A DNA stretch of 5,972 nucleotides from Gemmatimonadota bacterium (GTDB lineage: Bacteria; Latescibacterota; UBA2968; UBA8231): contig JAPOYQ010000589.1 in the NCBI GenBank assembly GCA_026706505.1, forward strand, positions 1-5,972, written 5' to 3'. Shown in pieces: positions 1 through 4,949 of the stretch (positions are counted from its first letter, which is position 1; the number at the start of each line of letters is the position of its first letter). The translations under genes were made by a program, and so were the position numbers. Below the pieces are notes generated by a model. The model did not search any database, had not been told where the DNA came from, and was given only the letters and a program-made list of their open reading frames with translations.

Positions 1-374
1 GAACGAGTCCGGCCAGCGACCACGGCGGCGTCTTCGTCTTGATCAACCAAGGCACTCCGGCCACAGCTATAGCCACCGAGGCAGCCACGCCAACGGCCTT
101 TACCCTCGGGGCCAACTACCCCAACCCCTTCAATCCCGCCACAACCATCCCCTTAGCCGTACCCGCCGGAGCTAGGAATGTGGACCTAACTATCTACAAC
201 GTCCTAGGGCAGCCGCTGCGCCAAGTGTGGAATGGTCCGCTACCCACTGGTGAGCACGAGCTGACGTGGGATGGCCGCGACGCGCAGGGCCGCCCCGTCG
301 CCGCTGGGGTCTATGTGTATCGGTTGCAAGTGGACGAGCAGACGCGCGCCCGCAAGATGGTCAAAATCGAATAG
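1..374 (+). CDS. 3' end of a secreted FG-GAP/VCBS-type protein with C-terminal sorting-like domain (partial)
   Basis: This is the last 123 codons of a gene whose start lies before the window; the first complete codon is at 3 and the stop is TAG at 372-374. The TTG at 39 could be taken as a start, but the frame is open to the left edge and encodes TSPASDHGGVFV, matching the two complete paralogues downstream, so it is internal. The fragment starts just after the last calcium-loop blade of the propeller (compare residues 570-578 of the 706-2829 product). It then has a Pro/Thr/Ala linker and an about 90-residue FlgD-Ig-like domain with YPNPFNP (from nt 117), IYNVLGQ, WDGRDAQG, AAGVYVYRL and terminal RKMVKIE. 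In the FCB group such domains direct secretion and surface anchoring by a type IX-like route; that role here is inferred. By hand count it is identical at 109 of 123 residues to the end of the 2853-4889 product. The N-terminal domains are presumed, not seen. Confidence 0.9.
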   Translation, partial: TSPASDHGGVFVLINQGTPATAIATEAATPTAFTLGANYPNPFNPATTIPLAVPAGARNVDLTIYNVLGQPLRQVWNGPLPTGEHELTWDGRDAQGRPVAAGVYVYRLQVDEQTRARKMVKIE

Positions 375-399
375 ATAGCCCGAGCAAATCCCGTGCTGG

Positions 400-439
400 C
401 CGTCCGAAGGGCGCTTTGCGTTTGCAGACCTTCCGACGG
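400..439 (+). terminator. Imperfect stem-loop downstream of the first stop codon, possible transcript 3' end
   Basis: The arms CCGTCCGAAGG (400-410) and CCTTCCGACGG (429-439) pair at 10 of 11 positions with one central C-C mismatch, around an 18-nt loop. The structure lies 26 nt after the stop codon of the upstream gene. No T-run follows the right arm, so it is not a classical intrinsic terminator. It could be a 3'-end stabilising structure or a rho-assisted terminator. A DNA-binding dyad is less likely given the long loop. Confidence 0.4.
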
Positions 440-462
440 GCTTCTTGGCGATGGCACAGCCA

Positions 463-523
463 ACACGGAAAGTCGTGGAAGTACACGGAAAGTCGTGGAA
501 AATACACGAAAAAACGTGGAAGA
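463..523. repeat. Three tandem 20-21 bp units, each a CACG-N6-CGTG dyad
   Basis: The units start at 463, 483 and 504. Each contains CACG, six A/G-rich bases, then CGTG (464-477, 484-497, 505-518). The first two are nearly identical; the third has AAAAAA between the half-sites. Read more finely, the block is a decamer, C(A/G)(C/T)GGAA plus filler, repeated six times with GGAA or CGAA at 467, 477, 487, 497, 507 and 518, so it is in phase with the DNA helix. The dyad centres lie about 150-195 bp before the predicted transcription start at 664, the usual range for sigma-54 enhancer sites. The alternative is a dispersed intergenic repeat of the CACGAA/CACGGAA type, which is recalled from other bacterial genomes and not verified. 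Confidence 0.8.
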
Positions 524-636
524 CCTTGCGCCGACGGAAGACGCAACGCCTAGAAAAAATAAATTCACATTTTTAACTACTGTATTTCCAATCTTTTAGG
601 ATACCTCTGAATAATTTTTTATGCGCGGCCTGACAT

Positions 637-653
637 TTGGCACGGAATGTGCG
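637..653 (+). promoter_or_regulatory. Candidate sigma-54 (RpoN) -24/-12 promoter
   Basis: The sequence TTGGCACGGAATGTGCG aligns with the RpoN consensus YTGGCACG-N4-TTGCW. The whole -24 half matches, the spacing is exact, and the invariant GG (639-640) and GC (651-652) are present; the mismatches are at the first T and the last W of the -12 half. Placing the C at -12 puts transcription start near 664, 42 bases before the ATG at 706. RpoN promoters need an AAA+ activator bound upstream, and the dyad repeats at 463-523 are suitably placed. An alternative sigma-70 reading (CTGACA at 630-635) has no good -10 box at 17 bp spacing. A Bacteroidota-like -7 box (GACATTTG, 632-639) is a weaker alternative. 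Confidence 0.6.
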
Positions 654-663
654 AGTATCTTAA

Positions 664-698
664 CCTACAGGGCGTCAAAACGACCAAGACCCTATAGG
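664..698 (+). promoter_or_regulatory. 5'-leader hairpin overlapping the ribosome-binding site
   Basis: The arms CCTACAGGG (664-672) and CCCTATAGG (690-698) pair at 8 of 9 positions with one C-A mismatch. The 17-nt loop contains a further small CGT/ACG stem (673-675 with 680-682). The left arm begins at the transcription start predicted from the sigma-54 element, so the mRNA would start with this structure. The right arm covers the first bases of the AGGTG ribosome-binding site at 696-700. The hairpin could protect the 5' end, limit translation, or both; no ligand-binding fold is recognised. Confidence 0.45.
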
Positions 699-700
699 TG
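696..700 (+). promoter_or_regulatory. Weak ribosome-binding site for the 706 gene
   Basis: AGGTG lies 5 nt before the ATG at 706. It is weaker than the sites of the two genes downstream and is partly held in the leader hairpin. It supports 706 as the start, as does the signal peptide that begins there. Confidence 0.5.
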
Positions 701-705
701 ATCCT

Positions 706-2829
706 ATGCACTGTTTTCTCTTTGCAATTTTATTGTTGGCGGCTCCAATTGAATCCTTTGCCCTAACGTGGGATTTCGACGACGGCTCCACCTATGGCTG
801 GACCGCCCAGGAAAGTTCTACTTATGCCAATAAATCAGGCAGTAGAAAATCTCCACACAGCGAAATCGTCGATGGCGTCTGGCGCATTGCGCCCGTGCCC
901 GGTCGCAGACCCACCGTTCAATTGCGCTCGCCGTTAATTGGCAAAGACTCGGCCCTATTCGACCGAATCACCCTACGGCTGCGCCTCATACACCATAGCC
1001 CCACCGAGGGTCCACTCTGGATGAGCTGGTCCAATGCCGAGAGGAGACGCCATCCTAAAGCGGGAGCCGCTGGTACGGGGAGACGGCTCCAACCTTATCC
1101 CATCGACTGGGAAGACATCACCTTAGATCCACGCGCTTTGGCAGCAGACATAGAACAAAAGATCATCTGGCAGGATACTCTCTTTAACATTCATATAGAC
1201 ATGATGTTATTCCGAGACTCGCAGGACCTAGAAAGCCATCCAAAGTTTTTAGAAATAGACTGGATCCAGCTCACGGGAGCCGAAGAGTTGGCGCAGGGAG
1301 AATTGTCGCCTCGGGAGCTCGCGGTGGAGTTGGAGCCGCCCGGCACGCTGTTCGCCGAACCCGACTTTTTCCCACTCGGCGAGGGCATCGGCACCCCAGA
1401 CAGTCGGCGAGGCTATCGGCAAGAATCGCAAGGCGCGGTAGGCGACGTCGACGGCGATGGCGACGCGGATCTCGTGGTGGCCTGGAACCGCCTCGTGGAC
1501 GACGAAAGCCACCTAGGCTGGACCGTGGCCTCCAACGACGGACTAGGCCGCTTCGAACCCACCCAAGAGTTCCTCCTCTCAACCGAACCCTCTGACGACC
1601 CTCCACGCATGTACCTTCAGGGAGACGACTTCGACGGCGATGGACTCCTAGATCTAGTTGTTCCCCAAGGCGGGACCGTCGAAGTGTGGTACAACTGGGG
1701 CGGCGGCTTTGAACCCACCCCGCAACTGTCCGGCGTCTGGTCCCTTGGCTTGGCCGATGGCGACGGCGACGGTGATGTGGACCTGTTAGTCAGGAGGTAT
1801 GACGGGGGGTTTGACGACGGATCGTATTACGCGATCCTGTGGATCAACGATGGCTACGACTTTGTCCACAGTGAGGAATTCGCCCTCGATAGCGATAGAA
1901 TGTTCCCCTACCTACCCGCCGTACAACCCCTCGGCGAAGCTGCGAGCCTGTTGTGGTACCACTCCCCAGATTTCTGGTTCCGCTCCCAAGGCTCCTGGCA
2001 ATTAACCCGACCGTGGACAGCCATCGAGGAACCACCGCTCGCTGTCGAGGCCGTGATTCATCCTGACGCCCTGCACCTGATCGCCGACCTCGATGGAAAT
2101 GGCACAGTGGACATGCTCTATTCCCCCGAGCGCATAGATACGTTCCTTGCCACGGACTACTACGGCTTGGCTCTATGGCGTCTGGACGCCTCCGGCGTGT
2201 TGGCACGCCATTCCTTACTCGACTGGAAGGTGTCCCCGTCAGTAGCCACCGCCAGCGACCTCAACGGCAACGGACTCTTAGATGTAGCCCTAGTCGCTAG
2301 CAACTTGACCGTCGGTTCGGCGCTAGTGGTGTTGTTCGGCCAGCGCAACGGCGCACCCGTCTTCGAAGGCTACTACCCCTTGCTCGGCAAGGGCAGTCAA
2401 GTATTCGCCAGCGATGTCAACGGCGATGGTGACACCGATCTGGTCGTACTGGGAACGAGTCCGGCCAGCGACCACGGCGGCGTCTTCGTCTTGATCAACC
2501 AAGGCACCCCAGCCACCGCCATAGCCAGCGAGACGACTACCACGCCAACGGCCTTTGCTTTGGGAGCCAACTATCCCAACCCGTTCAATCCCGCCACGAC
2601 CATTCCCTTGACCGTGCCTGCCGGAGCCAAGGATGTGGACTTGACCATCTACAATGTCTTGGGGCAGCCGCTGCGCCGAGTGTGGACGGGTCCGCTGCCG
2701 GCTGGCGAGCACCAGCTAATTTGGGATGGCCGCGACGCGCAGGGCCAACCCGTCGCCGCCGGGATCTATGTGTATCGGTTGCAGGTGGACGACCAGACGC
2801 GCGCCCGCAAAATGGTCAAACTCGAATAG
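706..2829 (+). CDS. Secreted seven-bladed-type FG-GAP/VCBS propeller protein with N-terminal beta-sandwich-like domain and C-terminal sorting-like domain
   Basis: The 707-residue protein is predicted to be exported, with a hydrophobic signal peptide (1-19, cleavage after SFA). Residues 20 to about 191 form a domain rich in predicted strands, from LTWDFDDG to LEIDWIQLTG, resembling the carbohydrate-binding or galactose-binding jelly-roll style; the family is not firmly recognised. Six calcium-loop motifs of FG-GAP/VCBS type follow at 247-255, 308-316, 351-359, 461-469, 518-526 and 570-578. The 110-residue step between the third and fourth leaves room for a blade without the loop, near 410-417 (GEAASLLW), giving seven blades. 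A Thr/Pro linker leads to the FlgD-Ig-like C-terminal domain (YPNPFNP at 623-629, ending RKMVKLE) used as a secretion signal in type IX-like systems. The mature protein has no cysteine. It is first in its apparent operon, behind a sigma-54-like promoter. Ligand and exact function are unknown; binding of polysaccharide or a surface partner is inference. Confidence 0.9.
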   Translation: MHCFLFAILLLAAPIESFALTWDFDDGSTYGWTAQESSTYANKSGSRKSPHSEIVDGVWRIAPVPGRRPTVQLRSPLIGKDSALFDRITLRLRLIHHSPTEGPLWMSWSNAERRRHPKAGAAGTGRRLQPYPIDWEDITLDPRALAADIEQKIIWQDTLFNIHIDMMLFRDSQDLESHPKFLEIDWIQLTGAEELAQGELSPRELAVELEPPGTLFAEPDFFPLGEGIGTPDSRRGYRQESQGAVGDVDGDGDADLVVAWNRLVDDESHLGWTVASNDGLGRFEPTQEFLLSTEPSDDPPRMYLQGDDFDGDGLLDLVVPQGGTVEVWYNWGGGFEPTPQLSGVWSLGLADGDGDGDVDLLVRRYDGGFDDGSYYAILWINDGYDFVHSEEFALDSDRMFPYLPAVQPLGEAASLLWYHSPDFWFRSQGSWQLTRPWTAIEEPPLAVEAVIHPDALHLIADLDGNGTVDMLYSPERIDTFLATDYYGLALWRLDASGVLARHSLLDWKVSPSVATASDLNGNGLLDVALVASNLTVGSALVVLFGQRNGAPVFEGYYPLLGKGSQVFASDVNGDGDTDLVVLGTSPASDHGGVFVLINQGTPATAIASETTTTPTAFALGANYPNPFNPATTIPLTVPAGAKDVDLTIYNVLGQPLRRVWTGPLPAGEHQLIWDGRDAQGQPVAAGIYVYRLQVDDQTRARKMVKLE
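2453..2829 (+). repeat. Second copy of the conserved 3' module (copies also at 1-374 and 4516-4889)
   Basis: Three direct copies of an about 375-bp module end the three surface-protein genes: 1-374, 2453-2829 and 4516-4889. The first 55 bases of the first two are identical, including synonymous sites. Copies one and three have the same length; copy two has one extra codon in the linker. The match continues past the stop for copies one and two (both read AATAGATAGCC), showing that the duplication included some intergenic DNA. Confidence 0.9.
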
Positions 2830-2842
2830 ATAGCCGGCCTCT

Positions 2843-2846
2843 GGAG
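2843..2846 (+). promoter_or_regulatory. Ribosome-binding site that decides the 2853 start
   Basis: GGAG lies 6 nt before the ATG at 2853. The reading frame stays open upstream to an ATG at 2682, but that part overlaps the previous gene in another frame, encodes a low-complexity Arg-rich shadow, and would bury the signal peptide. The Shine-Dalgarno site and the signal peptide both select 2853. Confidence 0.8.
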
Positions 2847-2852
2847 AAAACT

Positions 2853-4889
2853 ATGCGCTACGCGCTCTTTGCAATTTTGTCGTTGGCGGCTCCACTTGGG
2901 GCCTTTGCCCTAACGTGGGATTTCGCCGATGGCTCCCCCCATGGCTGGATCGCTCGGCAAAGTTCTGCTTTCAGTAGCGACCCACTACAGAGCGAAATCG
3001 TCGATGGCGTCTGGCGCATTGCGCCCGTGTCTGGTCAAAGACCCACCGTTTCATTGCGCTCGCCATTGATCGGCAAAGACTCGGCCTTGTTCGACCGCCT
3101 CACCCTACGGCTGCGCCTCATACACCACAGCCCCACCGAGCATGGGGAACTCCGGCTGGGCTGGTCCAATGCCGAGGACAGAAACCAGTGGACGAGCCAT
3201 ATTCAACCCTATCCCATCGAATGGGAAGAAATCACCATAGATCTACGGGCTTTGGCAGCAGACCCAGAGCAAAAGGTCACCTGGCAGGATACCCTTTTTA
3301 ATTTTTCCATCTACATGATTTTATACCGGGACTCGCAGGACCTAGAAAATCATCCAAAATTTTTAGAGGTGGACTGGATCCAGCTTACAGGAGCCGAAGA
3401 GTTGGCACAGGGGGAATTGTCGCCTGAGGATATCGCGGTAGAGTTGGGACCGCCCGGCACCTTGTTCACCGAACCCGACTTTTTCCCGCTCGGAGAGAGC
3501 ATCGGCACCCTAGGCTCTCTGCAAAAATCGCGCGGCGCGGTGGGCGACGTGGACGGCGATGGCGATGCGGATCTCGTGGTAGCCTGGAACCGCCTTATAG
3601 ACCGCGAAAGACACCAAGGCTGGACCGTGGCGTCCAGCGACGGACTAGGCGGCTTTGAACCCTCCCAAGATGTCACCTTCTCAACCACACCCTTTTCTGA
3701 CCCCATTCGACGCATGGACCTGCGGGGAAGCGACTTCGACGGCGATGGACTCCTCGATCTGGTCGTGGCCGAAAGCCAGACCGTCGAACTGTGGTACAAT
3801 TGGGGCGACGGCTTTGATCCCACTCTGCAACTGCCCAAGGTCAGGCTCGTTGGTTTGGCCGATGGCGACGGCGACGGCGATGTGGACCTGTTGGTTTCCG
3901 CCGGTGGGGCCCAAGTGATCCTGTGGATCAACGACGGCTACGACTTTGTCCGCGGCGAGGAATTTGTCCTTGACAGCGAGGAGCTTCACTTTGCCTACCT
4001 ACCCGCTGGACAACTCCTGGGCGAAGCCGCCAGCCTGTTGTGGAACGGCCCTCGGACACCGGGCTCCTGGCAACTGACCCGGCCGTGGGCGGCCGTCCAA
4101 GAGCCGCCGCTCTTCTTCGAAGCCGCGGTCGACCGCGACGCCCTCCACCTGCTGGCCGACTTCGATGGCGATGGAACGGCGGACATACTCGGCTCCCCCA
4201 CGGTCTTTCACAATGGCTACTACGGCTTGGCTCTGTGGCGCATGGACACTTCGGGCGTGTTCGCACGTCATTCCTTGCTCGACTGGAAGGTGCTCCCATC
4301 GCACGCAGCCACCGCTAGTGACCTCAACAGCGATGGAGTCCTGGATGTAGCCCTAGTCGATAGTAACCTGACCGACGATTCAGCACTGGTGGTACTGCTC
4401 GGCCAACGCAATAGCGCACCCGTCCTCGAAGGCTACTATCCTCTGCCCGGCGAGGGCAGTCAGGTGCTCGCCAGCGACGTGAATGGCGATGGCGACACCG
4501 ATCTGGTCGTGCTGGGAACGAATCCCGAAAGCGACCACGGCGGCGTCTTCGTCTTGATCAACCAAGGCACCCCGGCTACAGCCGTAGCCAACGAGGCTAC
4601 CACGCCAACGACCTTTACCCTCGGGGCCAACTACCCCAACCCATTCAATCCCGCCACGACCATCCCCTTAACCGTGCCTGCCGGAGCCAAGAACGTGGAC
4701 TTAACCATCTACAACGTCCTAGGACAGCCAATGCGCCAAGTGTGGACGGGGCCGCTGCCCGCTGGCGAGCACGAACTAACTTGGGATGGCCGCGACGCGC
4801 AGGGGCAACCCGTCGCCGCTGGAGTCTATGTGTATCGGTTACAAGTGGACGACCAAACACACGCCCGCAAAATGGTCAAAATCGAATAG
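2853..4889 (+). CDS. Tandem paralogue: secreted FG-GAP/VCBS propeller protein with C-terminal sorting-like domain
   Basis: This 678-residue paralogue begins 23 bp after the stop of the preceding gene, so it is probably co-transcribed. The signal peptide MRYALFAILSLAAPLGAFA (1-19) is followed by the same LTWDF-to-DWIQLTG N-terminal domain, then calcium loops at 232-240, 294-302, 337-345, 436-444, 490-498 and 542-550. The 99-residue step after the third again contains GEAASLLW (390-397), the likely degenerate seventh blade. The C-terminal domain has YPNPFNP at 594-600 and ends RKMVKIE. It differs from its neighbour mainly by short deletions (the segment before QPYPI, the loop after the third calcium motif, the blade after GEAASLLW) and by substitutions on presumed surface loops, while the calcium loops and the last 120 residues are nearly constant. 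The mature protein has no cysteine. Export and calcium binding are well supported by motifs; the ligand is unknown. Confidence 0.9.
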   Translation: MRYALFAILSLAAPLGAFALTWDFADGSPHGWIARQSSAFSSDPLQSEIVDGVWRIAPVSGQRPTVSLRSPLIGKDSALFDRLTLRLRLIHHSPTEHGELRLGWSNAEDRNQWTSHIQPYPIEWEEITIDLRALAADPEQKVTWQDTLFNFSIYMILYRDSQDLENHPKFLEVDWIQLTGAEELAQGELSPEDIAVELGPPGTLFTEPDFFPLGESIGTLGSLQKSRGAVGDVDGDGDADLVVAWNRLIDRERHQGWTVASSDGLGGFEPSQDVTFSTTPFSDPIRRMDLRGSDFDGDGLLDLVVAESQTVELWYNWGDGFDPTLQLPKVRLVGLADGDGDGDVDLLVSAGGAQVILWINDGYDFVRGEEFVLDSEELHFAYLPAGQLLGEAASLLWNGPRTPGSWQLTRPWAAVQEPPLFFEAAVDRDALHLLADFDGDGTADILGSPTVFHNGYYGLALWRMDTSGVFARHSLLDWKVLPSHAATASDLNSDGVLDVALVDSNLTDDSALVVLLGQRNSAPVLEGYYPLPGEGSQVLASDVNGDGDTDLVVLGTNPESDHGGVFVLINQGTPATAVANEATTPTTFTLGANYPNPFNPATTIPLTVPAGAKNVDLTIYNVLGQPMRQVWTGPLPAGEHELTWDGRDAQGQPVAAGVYVYRLQVDDQTHARKMVKIE

Positions 4890-4938
4890 ACGATAGGGCT
4901 TGGAGATGAAGAAACTAAACTGCACTATCCCAAACTCT

Positions 4939-4943
4939 GGAGG
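4939..4943 (+). promoter_or_regulatory. Strong ribosome-binding site for the 4950 gene
   Basis: GGAGG lies 6 nt before the ATG at 4950, the best Shine-Dalgarno match in the window. It selects 4950 over the ATG at 4906, whose frame closes after 20 codons. No terminator-like hairpin with a T-run or convincing promoter was seen in the 60-bp gap after 4889, so read-through from the upstream genes is likely. Confidence 0.85.
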
Positions 4944-4949
4944 AGCATC

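Larger units (their letters stand above)
375..705. other. 331-bp intergenic regulatory region
   Basis: No convincing gene is present; the short open frames here lack family features and mostly translate the tandem repeats. In order it holds: an imperfect stem-loop (400-439) after the upstream stop; three tandem dyad units (463-523); an AT-rich stretch (about 551-625) with several A and T runs; a sigma-54-like promoter (637-653); and a 5'-leader hairpin (664-698) with an overlapping weak ribosome-binding site. The base composition drops sharply to AT-rich between 551 and 625 relative to the flanking genes. This is the only long gap in the window, so it probably separates two transcription units. 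Confidence 0.75.

Noticed and set aside
39..374. Separate small gene starting at TTG 39
   Set aside because: The frame is open to the window edge and the residues before 39 match the paralogues, so this is the end of a longer gene.
266..599. Short open frames on both strands between 266 and 599
   Set aside because: They overlap the end of the first gene or translate the tandem dyad repeats, and have no recognisable domain or credible ribosome-binding site.
630..661. Sigma-70 promoter CTGACA with a TATCTT -10
   Set aside because: The spacing would be 20 bp, outside the usual 16-18 range; the sigma-54 match in the same stretch is much better.
2197..2216. Further TGGCAC words as sigma-54 sites (around 2198, 3399, 452 and 2100)
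   Set aside because: None has GC at the -12 position with correct spacing, and most lie inside coding sequence.
2682..2852. Upstream extension of the second complete gene to an ATG at 2682
   Set aside because: It overlaps the previous gene in another frame, encodes an Arg-rich shadow of a conserved domain, and would place the signal peptide 57 residues inside the protein.
3350..3931. Minus-strand open frame of 193 codons
   Set aside because: It is a Ser/Pro-rich antisense shadow of the calcium-loop repeats (GACGGCGATGGC read backwards), and similar shadows occur opposite both paralogues.
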